Shown: in pieces, positions 45,450 through 58,409 of the stretch | Position numbering within the stretch: the first letter of the stretch is position 1 | Layout of the letters: each line of letters begins with the position of its first letter | Assembly: GCA_030762895.1 (NCBI GenBank) | Contig: CM061067.1 | Coordinates: 53,717,667 to 53,781,666, forward strand | Origin: Sophora flavescens | Taxonomy: Eukaryota > Streptophyta > Magnoliopsida > Fabales > Fabaceae | Direction: 5' to 3' | DNA length: 64,000 bases | Position numbers and translations under genes: made by a program | Notes under the pieces: model-generated | Told to the model about the DNA's origin: nothing | The model's database searches: none | Seen by the model: the letters and a program-made list of their open reading frames with translations, nothing else

Positions 45450-47651
45450 TCAAGCATAGTACTTTTTGACTGCATCCGAGTTTATAGAGAGTGGAAGATC
45501 TTCCCCATCCATCCTGGTGAGAATTAAAGCTCCTCCCGAGAAGGCCTTTTTCACAATATAAGGTCCTTCGTAGTTAGGGGTCCACTTCCCACGATGATCC
45601 TTTTGGATTGGTAAGATCTTTTTAAGCACCAGGTCACCCTCCCGAAGCTGCCGCGGGCGTACCTTCTTCTTATAAGCTCTCATCAACCTTTTCTGGTACA
45701 ATTGACCGTGACACGATGCTGCTAATCGCTTCTCTTCAATGAGATTCAATTGGTCAAGTCGATCCTGGACCCACTCAGCTTCTTCCAATTCTGCTTATCT
45801 CAGTACTCTTAATGAAGGGATCTCTACTTCAATCGGAAGCACTGCCTCCATCCCATACACCAAAGAATACGGTGTTGCCCCTGTCGAGGTACGAATAGAG
45901 GATTATAAAGATAACATCTCGTGGCAATCCTTATACGTCACCACCATCTTTTGGACAATCTTCTTGATATATTTATTGGCGGCCTCAACTGCCCCATTCA
46001 TCTTTGGGCGATACGGGGAGAAAATGTGATGTTTTATCTTGAAGTTTTCGCACATCTCTTTCATCATCTTGTTGTTCAAGTTAGTCGCATTATCAGTGAT
46101 AATCTCACTTGGCAACCCATAACGATAAATTAATTCTCTTTTTACAAATTTGATCACGACATTCCTGGTCACATTGGCATATGAGGCGGCCTCAACCCAC
46201 TTTGTGAAATAATCAATGGCAACAAGAATGAAGCGATGCCCATTCGAGGCTTTTGGTTCGATTGGACCGATCACGTCCATTCCCCACATTGAGAATGGCC
46301 AGGGTGCCGTCATGACATTCAAGGGAGCTGGCGGCGTATGAACCCTATCAGCATATATTTGACACTTATGGCACCTCTTTGCATAATTAAAGCAGTTTGC
46401 CTCCATTGTCAACCAGTATTGGCCATCCCTCAAGATTTTTCTTGCCATTGCATGCCCGCTTGCATGTGTTCCGAAAGACCCTTCATGGACCTCCTCAATT
46501 ATCCGTTTAGCTTCTTTCACATCGACGCATCTTAACAATACCATGTCATGATTTATTTTGTAGAGAATACCTCCATCTAAATAGAAACCCATTGCAAGTC
46601 TTCTTAGAGTTCTTTTGTCGTTTTCTGAAATACCCGGAGGATAACCCCTTCTTTGGATGAAGCATTTGATGTCATGGTACCACGGTTTTTGATCAGACTC
46701 TTCCTCTATCACTTGACAATATGCAGGATGATCACGACTTTCCATTTTGATGAGTGGTAAGTTCCTCTCATCATTTACTTTGAACATCGAGGACAATGTA
46801 GACAGCGTGTCAGCTAATTGGTTATCTTCTCGAGGAATATGATGGAATGTGACTTCATTAAACTGCTCAACCAAACCTTTGATGTAATCGTGGTATGGGA
46901 TTAACTTGGCATCTTGGGTTTCCCATTCCCCTCTTAGCTGGTGGATGACTAGTGCAGAATCCCCATATACCTCCAGTATCCTTGCCTTTGATTCTATCGC
47001 TGCCAGGATCCTGAGCGCACAAGCTTCATATTTGGCTATATTGTTTGTACAATCAAAGCAAAGTCTTGCAGTGACAGGGAAATAATCATTTTCCGGTGAG
47101 ATTAGTATTGCCCCAATTCCATGTCCCGATGCATTAGAAGCTCCGTCAAATAACAAGGTCCACTTTTCTTTTTCTGGTGATTGCTCGCGATCAAACAAAG
47201 TCATTATATCTTCATCTGGGAAATCACATTGCATCGATCCATAAACTTCTACTTGCTGATTGGCTAGATATTTTGCGAGACCACTCCCTTTTATTGCGTT
47301 TTGGGTGACATAGACAATGTCATATTCTGATAGCAGGACTTGCCAGCGAGCAATTCTTCCAGTCAGAGCAGGCTTATCAAAGATATACTTGATCAGATCC
47401 ATTTTGGACACCAACAAGGTAGTGTAACACAACATGTAATGCCTCAAACAGCGAGCCGCCCAAGCCAAGGCACAGCAAGTGCGTTCCAGCAGTGAGTAGT
47501 TGGCTTCACAACTGGTGAATTTCTTACTTAGATAATAAATGGCATGCTCCTTCCTTCCAGACTCATTGTGTTGCCCCAACACGCAACCCATTGATTCATC
47601 TAGCACAGTCAAATACATGATGAGAGGCCTTCCTGGAACTGGGGGAACCAA
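45450..47651 (-). pseudogene. Ogre RNase H and integrase
   Basis: The 582-residue open piece (45903-47651) starts at the RT-RNase H link (LSKKFTSCEANYSLLER, RIARWQVLLSEYDI), then a second RNase H-like domain (LLFDGASNASGHGIGAIL, KYEACALRILA), typical of Tat elements, then integrase: zinc finger (ARKILRDGQYW, CHKCQIYAD), core with WGMDVIGPI and AIDYFTKWVE (first Asp region), IITDNATN (second Asp) and MNGAVEAANKYIKKI (Glu). After TAA near 45903 and another near 45796 in the same frame, 45788-45450 gives the integrase C-terminus (REGDLVLKKI, GPYIVKKAF). The frame is otherwise continuous, so point nonsense mutations are the main damage. Confidence 0.92.
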
Positions 47652-47681
47652 GACTGGAGGCTCCTGTAGGTATTGTTTGAT

Positions 47682-48900
47682 CTACTCAAAGACTTTTTGG
47701 CAATCTTCATTCCATGTCACCGCCTGATTTTTGTGCAGTAATTTAAAGATTGGTTCACATGTAGTGGTTAATTGGGAGACGAATCGAGCAATGTAGTTCA
47801 ATCTTCCTAAAAACCCACGAACTTCCTTCTCCGTTCGAGGTGATGGCATATCGATGATTGCTCGAACTTTTTCAGGATCAACCTCTATTCCTCTTTGACT
47901 AACAATGAACCCCAGAAGTTTGCCTGATTTCACTCCAAAAGTGCACTTAGCTGGATTCAGTCGAAGCTTAAACTTTCTTAACCGCTCAAAAAGTTTCTAC
48001 AGATTATCAACATGGTCATCTTCGGATATGGACTTGGCGATCATGTCATCTACATAAACTTTTATCTCCTTATGCATCATGTCATGGAATAGAGCCACCA
48101 TAGCCCGTTGATATGTTGCCCCAGCATTTTTCAAGCCAAAGGGCATAACCTTGTAGCAAAAGGTTCCCCATAAAGTGACAAATGTAGTTTTCTCCATATC
48201 TTCAGGTGCCATCTTGATCTGATTATATCTTGAGAATCCATCCATGAAAGAGAATAATATATGTTGGGCAGTATTATCTACAAGAACATCAATATGAGGC
48301 AGAGGAAAATCGTCTTTTGGGCTAGCTCTGTTCAGATCTCGATAGTCAACACACATTCGAACCTTTCCATCTTTCTTGGGGACAGGTACGATGTTAGCAA
48401 CCCATTGAGGATACTTTACCACTTCTAGGAAACCCGCATCCGGTTGCTTCTTGACCTCCTCCTTGATCTTTAAAGACATTTCCGCTTTCATCCTTCGTAG
48501 CTTCTGCTTTACTGGAGGACACTCCGGCTTTAATGGCAGCTTGTGTTCCGCTACACTGGGGTCTAACCCTGGCATGTCTTGGTATGACCATGCGAAAACA
48601 TCTTTATAATCCATCAACAACCTGATCAACCTGCTCCGCTCCTTTTATTTCAGGGAAAGGCCGATTTTGACCTCTTTTTTATCATTTTCAGTTCTCAAAT
48701 TGATTAGTTCACTCGGCTCTTCATGGGGCTGAATTTCCCTGGCTTCTTGCTCTACCAACCTCAATAGTTCAGGTGGGACTTCCCCGTCATCATCAACAAC
48801 CTCATCAGCATGATCAATGTGAAAGTCAAAATTGTATGCTGAGTTATTAACACTGTCATTTTCAAGAAAGTCACTTTTAGATCTACATTTTGGTAGTTAT
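47682..48900 (-). pseudogene. Ogre reverse transcriptase
   Basis: In one frame with the RNase H/integrase ORF: an acidic N-terminal linker (48880-48655), a TAA or TGA near 48650, then DVFAWSYQDMPGLDPSVAEH, RMCVDYRDLNRASPKDDFPL, FSRYNQIKMAPEDMEKT and catalytic VYVDDMIAKS. A TAG at 47997-47999 interrupts KLFERLRKF, and another stop at 47682-47684 precedes IKQYLQEPP. FGVKSGKLLGFIVSQRGIEV is the thumb-region signature of Gypsy RT. All motifs are intact apart from the three nonsense codons. Confidence 0.93.
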
Positions 48901-49114
48901 CAGGGAAAGATGAATGAATAACGGTTAAAGATGGGAAACTGCATTTATTGATGAGGAACTATGAATAAAAGTGAAAGTAAAAAGGAGAGATAAGAACATG
49001 AAGATATTGAATGCGTGCATTTATTAATAAGTCATACTGAAACAGAAACAAGTAAGCCCATTACAACAAAAATCCTAGAGCCTTGGGCAGAGCTAAAGGA
49101 TAAGCACTACAGAA

Positions 49115-50386
49115 TTACTTTGAAAAAAACTCTATGGTCCTGGGGAACTCAACGACCTCCCAATTGTTGAGCTTTGTATCCGGTGGGCATGGATACACCA
49201 AAGTGACACCATGATCGGCGAGATAATCATCTTCAACAGATGCTGCTTGGTCCAGGAATGTGAACCCTACACTTCGGAATCTTTGTCGAAGGTCACATAT
49301 GGGAACCCTTTCAGCCTCGTATTCACGATTTTCCAACCGAGCCAACCTCTTTCTTTTCTTCTCTTCCATAACCCTCATCTTGTCAGCCTTGGTGGGTTTA
49401 TATCCCAACCCAAACCTATCCTTGTTCTCGGTGAGCATGAGGATGTCAATGACACCTTGGCTATTCTTCCCCAAACCGCTTCCAAGTCGGTGTCCCCCTT
49501 CGAGCATAACCCTAGCCACCATAATGGACGCTTTAGATGACTGAGGTTTTAAGAGTGGAGCACCGTCCCCGACATAGGTGGCATTGGCAATTTCAAGCGA
49601 TTGGAAAGCGGTCTCAAGAGCTTCTTCGGCAGCTTCAATGTAAGGGGTTGTTGATGGCTTATTCACTAACATATCTTCCTCTCCAAAAATAATTATCAAC
49701 TTACTATCGACAATGAACTTCACTTTCTGGTGCAGTGTGGAAGGTATAGCTCCAGACGAATGGATCCATGGTCGTCCCAGGAGACAACTGTAAGTTGGCG
49801 TAATGTCCATTACTTGGAAGATTATTTCAAAGGTGCAAGGGCCAATCTGAATGGGCAATTCAATTTCTCCCCTAACCTCCCTTCGGGTGCCATCGAAAGC
49901 TCTTATGATCATTGTGCTCGGCTTCATATGAGTTTCGTCGAAAGGAAACTTTGCCAGTGTTGACTTTGGCATTACATTCAAAGAAAAACCATTATCAATG
50001 AGAACCCTAGCCATGACATGATCTCGACACTTCACCGAGATGTGTAACGCCTTGTTGTGCCCCATTCCTTCTGCTGGAATTTCGTCATCAGTGAAAGTGA
50101 TATAATTATCAACAATAATGTTACCCACAATGTTATCAAGCTTATCAATTGTGATGTCATGAGAGACATGAGCTTGATTCAACACCTTCATCAACACTCT
50201 CCTGTGTGGCTCAGAATTCATCAACAAGGACAAGAGAGATATTCGAGCTGGGGTTTGATTCAATTGATCCACCACCTTGTATTCGCTCTGCTTGATGAAC
50301 TTCAAAAATTCACCGACTTCTTCATCAGATACCTTCTTTTTATTATCACCCCCTTTGGTATCCTCTTCGGCCAGCGTTCCTTCCAC
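49115..50386 (-). CDS. Ogre aspartic protease region, open piece
   Basis: 423 residues. The retropepsin active site is VLIDNGFSLNVMPKSTLAKF (D-N-G form, usual in Tat/Ogre), with PTYSCLLGRPWIHSSGAIPS as the second signature. The C-terminal half has a G-patch-like ARVMLEGGHRLGSGLG, also typical of Ogre. It ends at 49115 in a different frame from RT, consistent with the family's intron between protease and RT. The N-terminal link to gag (50387-50668) is in the same frame but carries several stops. Confidence 0.85.
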   Translation of the reverse strand: MEGTLAEEDTKGGDNKKKVSDEEVGEFLKFIKQSEYKVVDQLNQTPARISLLSLLMNSEPHRRVLMKVLNQAHVSHDITIDKLDNIVGNIIVDNYITFTDDEIPAEGMGHNKALHISVKCRDHVMARVLIDNGFSLNVMPKSTLAKFPFDETHMKPSTMIIRAFDGTRREVRGEIELPIQIGPCTFEIIFQVMDITPTYSCLLGRPWIHSSGAIPSTLHQKVKFIVDSKLIIIFGEEDMLVNKPSTTPYIEAAEEALETAFQSLEIANATYVGDGAPLLKPQSSKASIMVARVMLEGGHRLGSGLGKNSQGVIDILMLTENKDRFGLGYKPTKADKMRVMEEKKRKRLARLENREYEAERVPICDLRQRFRSVGFTFLDQAASVEDDYLADHGVTLVYPCPPDTKLNNWEVVEFPRTIEFFSK

Positions 50387-52809
50387 CTTCTCTTTCCCTT
50401 TGCGATCTTTTCCTTCCTTTTATGTTCCCTCCCTTCGCAATACCTCCGGAGTATAAATGCGACCACTCCTAGTCATTCCACCAATTCCCAAAATGTTGGT
50501 AACCACATTGGTCCTGTTGGGAGGACTTTGTTGAATCTGCCTATCATATCTCTATGGTACCGCTTTGGTGTCCTTGTAAGGGAAAGGACCTGGGACTCGG
50601 ATGACAACTGGTGCTGGCCCACTCGAAACCGGCATAGGCTCCTTCTTAGTATAGTGTATCACCACTGGCTATGGAGCGACTTGCTCAGGAACCGATTGAG
50701 GATTAATCACAACAGTAAAAGGAGTTATCTTAACTGGAGTTGGGGAAATTGTAGATTCAGCGACCATGTTAATGCCACACTCATTTGACTCACAACCAAT
50801 TAGGATAATCTTCATATATATTAACTGTTGCACAACCTGTCGAAATTCGGCACAGTTTTCAATTAAATGCCCCATATTCCCGTCAAAGTCACACCTTATC
50901 TCTTCATCAAAAGTCTTCTCTTCAACCATTGAGGTTTTCACCAATCCATGTTTTTGTATCTCCCTTAAAATAACTCTCATGGGAGTTCTGACATCAGCCA
51001 CTTGGCTCTTAAGAGTAGGTTCCATAAAGCTATCAATGGCATTGACTCCCGAACCCCCATGATTTGGCATAGGACCTTGTGTCCTATTCGGAGCATCTTT
51101 CTGAAAGCTCAACCACTTAGCATCAATAAGATCTTGTACCTTAAATTTGAAAGCCCTGCAGTTCTTAGTGGAATGACCTATTGCCCCCGCATGATACTCA
51201 CATTTAGCATTTGGGTCAAACCACTTCGGATAAGGAGGCCCCAATGGTTTCATTGGGATAGGAGGCCACACATATTTGCTTATAAGCTGATGCAGTAGCT
51301 CAGTGTAGGTCATGGGCATCGGGTCGAAATGTACTGGCTTTCTTTCCGAGTTGTACGGTGGTCTTGTTTGGCTGGTGTTTGGGTTTGGACCTAGGGGCTG
51401 GACAATTTGAGGTGGCATGGTAGGGTGTGTTTGTGGTTGAGAAGGGTACGATGGTCGGTAAGGAGCCATCTGTTGAGGATTTGGAAATTGTGAAGTGGCG
51501 GCGATGTATGGCTGGTTGGCTTGGTGATATGGGGCGTATTGGGCTTGGAAGGTGGGTGTTTGGTTTGGTCTATATTTATTTGGTTTCCTTTGTTCAAAGG
51601 TTACTGCGTGTGCTTCTCCTTCTTTCTTTTTCAGAAATGGGGCTCTCTTCGGGCCGTTCATTACTGAATTCTCAGTGATCTTGCCTTTCCTCATTCCACT
51701 TTCAATTCTCTCACCAATGATGACCATGTTATAAAAGTTCGATGACACACTCCCAATCATCCTATCATAAAAAGGTGACTGGAGGGTATCAATGAACATT
51801 GCCACAATTTCTTTTTCGGCCAATGGAGGCTCTACCTGAGCAGTCAATTCCCTCCATCGTTGTGCATACTCCTTGAAAGTCTCTGTGTCTATCTTTGCCA
51901 TATTTTGGAGTTGCCATGTCAATATTGTACTTGTATTGCTTCAGGAATGCATCTGCTAGATCCTTGAAGGATCGGACGTGGGCCCGTTCGATATGCGTGT
52001 ACCAATTTGAAGTTGCCCCAGTTAAACTGTCTTGGAAGAAGTAAATCAAGATCTTATCATCTTGAGCATATAATGCCATCTTCCTTACATACATGGTCAA
52101 ATGGTTTTTGGGACAAGTGGTTCCCCGATACTTGTCGAAATCGGGTACCTTAAACTTTGGTGGAATTACAACATTTGGCACCAGACAAAGTTCTGAAGCA
52201 TCCCGCAGACTATAACTATTTACTCCTTCAATGGCTCGTAGTCTTTCTTCTAGCACTTCCAACTTTTCTTTAGATTGGGAATTCCCTCCTGACTGATTCA
52301 CTGGAGGTTCACCGTACATATTCTGAGGGAAGGAGTTTGGCATGTAGGAGGATCCAAAGTTTGGCATCATTTGAGTCCCCTGGGGTCCATAATGTAAGGT
52401 GTATTGAGGATTTTTTGGATTGGCAGAAAGTATCACTGTCGGGGTGTTACCATCTATAGGGTTGACAGTTTGTGTTTGTGGCATTTCGACGGCATCAGTG
52501 GTGGTTTGTGTCTGAGTGATATGCTCGGAGTTTTGAATGCGATCTTGTGGGCTGGGGGTCGTTGACGGCACAAATCCGCGAGGTAAACCGTATGGGGGAT
52601 TGTTCGGGTCAAATGAAAAATGAGTTTGGTTGCTTGGATAAATAGGGAGAGGCATCATGGCCCCTGGTTGGTTGAAGCCTTGAATAGGAATCTGAGCAAA
52701 ACCCGGGAGAATGAGAGGTGTGGCCGGATGTCCTTCGTTCGAGGATGGAGGGTTCTCCTGTGTTCTTTTCCTTCTGCATTGCTTGTAGGATCTTCATCAT
52801 CTTAGTCAT
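50387..52809 (-). pseudogene. Ogre gag
   Basis: Pieces 51789-52658 and 50669-51922 overlap across a frameshift near 51910, within the conserved FLKQYKYNIDM/FKEYAQRWRELTAQ segment of Tat gag. The N-terminal half is glutamine/proline-rich, and FKVPDFDKYRGTTCPKNHL begins the capsid core. The C-terminal part has KCEYHAGAIGHSTKNCRAFK (zinc-knuckle-like) and a second CDFDGNMGHLIENCAEF. From 50669 to 50387 the frame continues towards protease with TRSGRIYTPEVL but contains at least three stops. Confidence 0.9.
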
Positions 52810-53698
52810 TTGATCCTTGATTTGACTGACTTCATCCCTGATCTCTTGGACTTATTCTAGTTCATCCGTCATGGCTCTTGTTTGTGACCGAGTGCGATAA
52901 GGGTGTCTTCGAGTAATTGTTCAGAAAAGCCACACACTGTTTTAAAACCACAAGACAAATGAGAACAAAATGTTTGAAAAAAAGCGAAAAGCTTTTATGA
53001 AAATCACCTTTGGACTTTATTATTATATTTTTTCGAGTTAACACCTTATAACAGACAAGAGATGGTCCCTCCATCCCACACGAAGAGCATTTTGCTCATA
53101 AGATGAAATGGAGTTGACAACAAATCTAGGGGAGAAACAACTCTCCACAATAGATGTTGTCTCAAACACACTAGCAATTTCTGAATTGAGACATCTCGTC
53201 CTACCCTTTGCACAGAAGGAAGAATCCTATAAGGCAAAGATGCAGTTGACAACATACTAAAGGAAGACCATGCTCCACGATAGGTGTCGTCGCAAGTAAA
53301 CTGCAAGAGTTGGAGTGCGAAGGAATCATAGAAGCAAGAACTGATTTCATTAAAAACTCCTCAAAGCAAATACATAGAATTATGGAGGCAAGGCCATATT
53401 TCATTAAATCTCCTCAAAGCAATACATAGATTGGGATCACATCATAATTCTCGACATTGTTACAACATTTTCATCCTAAACTCAATAGCTTAGGTATCTT
53501 TCTTTTTAGCCCTCGAGCAAACCCTCCACACATTTGCATGAAATCATCCAACTCAGCCGGGAGACGAAGCATAGGGTCTGCACAATTTTTTTTTTTTTTT
53601 TTTGCCTTTTCAAAGCATTGGACAAAATTCGGAATACAATGGCTTAGCTCCAAATTCATGCTCATATATCTTCTTTTCCATATGTCGATATCTATCCC
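52810..53698 (-). other. Ogre spacer between ORF1 and gag
   Basis: Non-coding. Contains a direct duplication of about 55 bp (53330-53385 against 53385-53430, AACTCCTCAAAGCAAATACA and TCTCCTCAAAGCAATACATA) and a run of T at 53588-53604. No convincing ORF. Confidence 0.55.
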
Positions 53699-55013
53699 TC
53701 ACTCTCGGGCCTCTTCTCTCCACCACTTCACGGCATTCATTACTTGAACCCTTTGAACATGATAGTGTTTTGCTGAGGTCCACCCTAGATCGCACTGCTT
53801 CTTGATTTCGACTAGTAGGATATTCAGCTCTTGGACCTTTTGTACCAACTCATCAATCATCCTGTCTTGTGCACAAATTTGATTTTGTAACTTGGCATTG
53901 ACTCCCCTTTGTCGATTGACTTCGACTTCCAATGACATTCTCACATCTCCTTGCTGAATGACTTCTTCTTCTAACCGACGCTTTTCTTTTCTTAGTTGAT
54001 GCCTTTTTGTTGTCAAGGACAATACTTTGCTTTCAAGATTCTGGATCCTAGTCATGAAGCTCGGCAGGACCTTGTTTGTATTCTTCTGGACTTTCGAGGT
54101 TGCGGAGATATCTGCACACAAATCCTTTAAATGTTCATTTTTCCTTTGTTAACTTCTCACAACGCTTCTGACCAATGGCTATTTTCAGCTCGGCATCTTG
54201 CTTTTGTTGTTCCATTTCCTTCATTTGTGCTTCCAGGACTTTCAATTGTTCTGCCATTTGAGTTACCGAAGGGGAGTAATCTTCAGCTTTCGTGCTTTCT
54301 GCAGGAATGTTCACGGGACCTTTCCTTGATTTTCTCCATGCTTCATACTCTGAGACGATGATTAGGATTGGTCAGCCAAACTGTGATCTCCCCACCATCC
54401 TCACATTTTTCCATGCGTTTCTAACTTCTTTTTCCAACAACTTGGTATTCTCACCATCCTCGTATCGGAAACAGCATCCACCGAGTTGTTCTTCTCGGGG
54501 CACGGTTTGCGTCCAACAAAGTTGTCGTAAGGCTATGGCGGGTGTGTAGGATATGCACCCTCTCGGGCCCATCAAAGGAACATTTGGATAGTCACCACAA
54601 CTATAAATGATATCTTGCCCCTGTTGACTTTCGTACCATGGGCATACCCACTTAAAAGAGTCTCTTTCCACCTTGTCAAACTCGCTCTTCCATTCCTCTT
54701 CATTAAGCTGTCTTGTAGGGATGTTATGGAAGCCTCTTAGTGGATTTGAATGTTGGTTGATATAGCCTTTTGCGTACATGTGAGTCATGACCCATACATA
54801 GAGCAACTGTGCACAACATCTGAGCTTCCCCTTTGGATGCCGCTGGCAAAATTCTAGAGTCAAAAGCGTTTCAGTCAATACTGCCGGCACGAAGCTTTTT
54901 CGATGCTCTTGAGGTAAAGATTGGCTCAACTCTTTCAGATTCTCTAATGAGTTCAAAATCACCTTGGAGCTCTTAGTGGCGGGAGCATTGCTAGTGTGTC
55001 TGACTTTTTCCAT
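53699..55013 (-). pseudogene. Ogre ORF1 protein (unit A copy), internally deleted
   Basis: Starts MEKVRHTSNAPATKSSKV at 55013. After HRKSF it jumps to VLTETLLTLEFCQRHPKG: relative to unit B (about 36566-37034) some 469 bp are missing. The C-terminal piece 53699-54121 is a strong coiled coil (LESKVLSLTTKRHQLRKEKR, RLEEEVIQQGDVRMSLEVEV) that ends REEARE. A frameshift or stop lies between 54121 and 54372. ORF1 upstream of gag is specific to Ogre-like elements and its function is unknown. Confidence 0.85.
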
Positions 55014-55937
55014 CTCTTGTTATCAAAGGTGTTATCTCTCACCAAATTATCTGTGCAAGGGAAATTTTATTTTATTAATAACATTTGGAAAGCAAAATTA
55101 CTTATGCATGAGAGTGTACCAAGATGCATGAATGAATGACATATTGACGATGCATGGCCTAAAATACTACATGCACGAGCATACAATATAATAATTGAGT
55201 GTAAAAGAATGCATGAATGAATTGCATGTTAAGGTGCATGCAGAAGATCTTATGATGCATGAGATATAAATGTAATTATTCTTGCTGCAGAAAAAAGGCG
55301 GAATGCGCTCCTTTTTGTCCTACATAGGTCGTATCCTAAAGTTGGGACTTCTAAAGTCAAGACCCTATTTTGGTAGGATACTAATGGCATTTTATGTGCA
55401 TGACCTTCGGGACAGATCTAGCCCCTAAACATATGGTCTTCGGATTACCCTCATCTAAAAGATAACGATCCGAATCCATGAACCTCACCACAGGGACAAA
55501 TAAGTCACAATATGGTAGTCCATGTACCGGTAGCAATCCGAGCGGGAGAATCAGTGACTGTCAGGGACGCAAAAGCATCACAATAACATCACTGAAGCCC
55601 CTTCTAATCTTATGGCATTCCAAGACTCGGGTATAGAGCCCAAAAGCGTGTACAACATGTGATAGTGATGTGTGTGATGGGAGCGTACAAACCCTTACAA
55701 AACCTCCTAAAACAAAACTACCCCAAACCTGCAAAAAAGGAACAAACAACACCAATACAAAGGTTCTTTACCCTAAGGTTGCAAGAATATACAAAGACAT
55801 TTGTAAGATCTTATAAAACTAAATACGAAATAAATAAAACAAAGAAGGGTGAAACTAATATTTTCAAAGCTATTAAAAAAATGCACAACCAACTATGTTT
55901 GGCTAGACTCTCAAAAATCCCCAGTGGAGTCGTCAGC
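55014..55937 (-). other. Ogre leader with primer-binding site
   Basis: The primer site at 55935-55918 reads TGACGACTCCACTGGGGA on the minus strand, one base different from unit B (TGGCGACT). The leader is nearly identical to unit B once the CACTA element is removed and preserves the CACTA empty site (TCTAGCCCCTAAACATATGG near 55417). Confidence 0.88.
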
Positions 55938-58409
55938 TGTCGCGACCGTCGTGTCCGGGGGTCGCGAAAAAGGGAGGAAAAAAAGACAAAGGAGTCGCCA
56001 ATAAAATTTTTATTGGGAAAATCTTAGAAAACCCAATTATTTAAAGGTAAACTGGTCTGAAAAAAGAGAGAGAGATGAGTCCGGGAGTCGGTTACGAGTA
56101 GGGAAGGTGTTAGCACCCCACATCGCCCGTTTAAAAACGGTACCTTAAGTTAATTGCGAAAAAACATTTTAATAACCTTTTAAATATTTATTTTACCCCA
56201 AAAATTATTTACAAGAAAGAATTATTATTTTTTAAATATTTTTAATTTTTATTAATTTTTATATTTTTAAATTTATTGCTTATAAAAACTAAATGAGGTT
56301 GAACATGGCACACGAGTCCACGGGGTAACCTCAAATCTAAGGGATTGGACATGGCACCGTGTCCATAGAGCATCCCAAAAAAAAGAAAAGTTTAATTATT
56401 TTTGATTAATTATTTTAACATAAAAAGAGACACAAAAAAAGGAAAATTTAGTTTTGGCTTGACAAGATGATTTATCTTGCTCCTACGTATTCCCGGGTGC
56501 GATGGGAAACTCAAAGCCACGTAGTTCTTTTTTAAAAAAATTGATTGGTTGGTTGATTTTAATTTTTGATAAAGATTTGATTTTTCTGATTTCTTTTTTT
56601 TTTAAAGAATTCATTTTAAAATAAACTCACTTTTGCACAGGGTTAAAGATAGCAAAGCTATACGATGAACCCTTACGATTCATACGACACTTGAGGATGA
56701 ATAAGTCCCTACATTAACGCCGTAGATTGTTGCGTGAATTAAAAGAGATTTTTATAAGAATGAAATCGGGTAAAATTGATTAAAAGGATAAAATAAAATA
56801 AAATATTTAATATTTTTTTTAAAAAGGGAATTCACTCTTGCACGGGGCTAAAGATAGCAAAGCTATACGATGAACCCTTACAATTCATACAACACTTGAG
56901 GATGAAAAATCATACATCAACATTGCAGATTGTTGCGTGAATTCAAAAAGATTTTTTCTCAAAATATTTTTAGTAAAATCTTTATTTAAAGCAATGATTG
57001 GAAATATATATTTTTTAAAGACTTTCTATTTCCCTTTTTTAGTAGAAATCATATACTCAAACTCAAAGATTATCTACAGCCCATTGAACAAAGTTGACCC
57101 AAGTTCAGCCCACAATAATACAAAAACAAAACAAAACAGAAAAAACAAGATAAAAGTAAACGGAAATGTTAAAAAGGGAATGGAGTTGTGCAGCACGTTG
57201 AACGCGGCGACGGAGGAGGTGAGACGCCGCGATGACAGACCAGGACACGGCAGATCGAGTTGGTTGCGGTGGTTCTGGGCGTTGTTGTGGAGGTGGCGCA
57301 GACGGTGGTGATAGAGACGTTTTCTTTTTCAGATCTATAACTTTCCTTGCAATCTGAATGAGTTTGTGATTTTTTAGCTTCTTCTATGCAGATTTATTGT
57401 CTTCCTTCTTTGCAAGCTTGAAACTTTGTCATTTCTTTTGGGAGATGGCATATAAAGTTACAAGCTTGAAACTTGATGGTGGATGGCGGTTCAGTGGTCT
57501 GGGGGCGAGGAAAGGGGTCCGGTTTCGCGTGTGGCTCGCAGTGGTGGAGGTCGCGGTGGTCACGCGGAGGAGCGGCGGAGGAGCTCGTGGATCTGCAACT
57601 CCCAGTGGTGGAGGTCGTGGTGGTCGCACAGATCTGGTGGTGTCTGAGTTGTGGGGAGATGAAGGAGGAAGGTGAAAAATGGTGGAAGGGATGGATGAGT
57701 GAAGGGATGGGTTGTTGAAGAAGAAGAAGAATGAGAGGAGAAAGATGATGCAGGGAGGAAGAAGAAGAAAGAGAGAAAGAGAGAAAGAAACAGAAAAAAG
57801 AAAGAAAGAGGTTTTTTTTTTTTTGATCTTTTTTCTTTGGCAGAGAGTATTTGGATATTTTGTGTTGATTTGTGATTTGAGAGTGATGGTTGCTAGAGGT
57901 TGGAGAGGAGAATATTGAGTATTTTTTTTGTTGTTTTTCCTCCCCCTCTTCCTTTGGCCACTGTTCAATTTACAGCACCAGAAGGTAGAAGATGGCAAAT
58001 CTTCCTGTTGGGCCAGCTGGTGGGGGTACAAGTAGTGGGAAGCAAATCAGCCTTTGCTCCACCACCTTGCTGGGTTGCAATGGTGCAGGGGTAGTATTGT
58101 ACCATTATCCCTCTTTTCTTTGAAAAAGAAGAAGATGACAAAGAGGGGTACAAGCATGGGAGCAGATTTTTAAAATTTTTACTTTTTTATTATTTTTTAT
58201 TTTAACAAATCAAAATAATAAAAAACAATTTTTGGTTGGGTTTGGGATAATGGGCCCAAAAAATAACTTGGAACAAAAACGAAAATGGGCTCCATTTGAT
58301 GATGTAATGGACCCAGAATAAAAACATTTTGTTTTATTTTTATTTTTGTCTATTATTTTCTTCAAAACATTAATTAAAAAAAAAATCTGGGCAAAATTAG
58401 GTGTTCACA
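55938..58409 (-). repeat. 5' LTR of Ogre unit A
   Basis: 2472 bp, TGTCGCGACCG to GGTGTTCACA. Very similar to 41257-43761 with small indels, including about 37 bp missing near 57180 and an extra GGAGCGGCGGA near 57575. Two ~100-bp direct repeats lie near 56634 and 56837. Confidence 0.92.

Larger units (their letters stand above)
41257..58409 (-). mobile_element. Ogre (Tat-lineage Gypsy) retrotransposon, unit A, decayed
   Basis: 5' LTR 58409-55938, primer site 55935-55918, leader, ORF1 (55013-53699), gag (52809-50387), protease (50386-49115), RT (48900-47682), RNase H and integrase (47651-45450), 3' untranslated region with a tandem array, polypurine tract, 3' LTR (43761-41257). ORF1 before gag, the primer site TGRCGACTCCACTGGGGA, and the switch of frame between protease and RT (Ogre elements carry an intron there) identify the family. 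All ORFs have stops or deletions. The outer flank is unique only on the right (58410); on the left it continues into unit B. Confidence 0.92.

Noticed and set aside
51391..51597. Small open frames on both strands across the gag-pol regions (for example 49211-49544, 50057-50788)
   Set aside because: Shadows of retrotransposon ORFs in other frames.
53046..53404. Cys/Leu-rich frames between Ogre ORF1 and gag
   Set aside because: Lie over a local duplication in non-coding sequence and match no Ogre protein.
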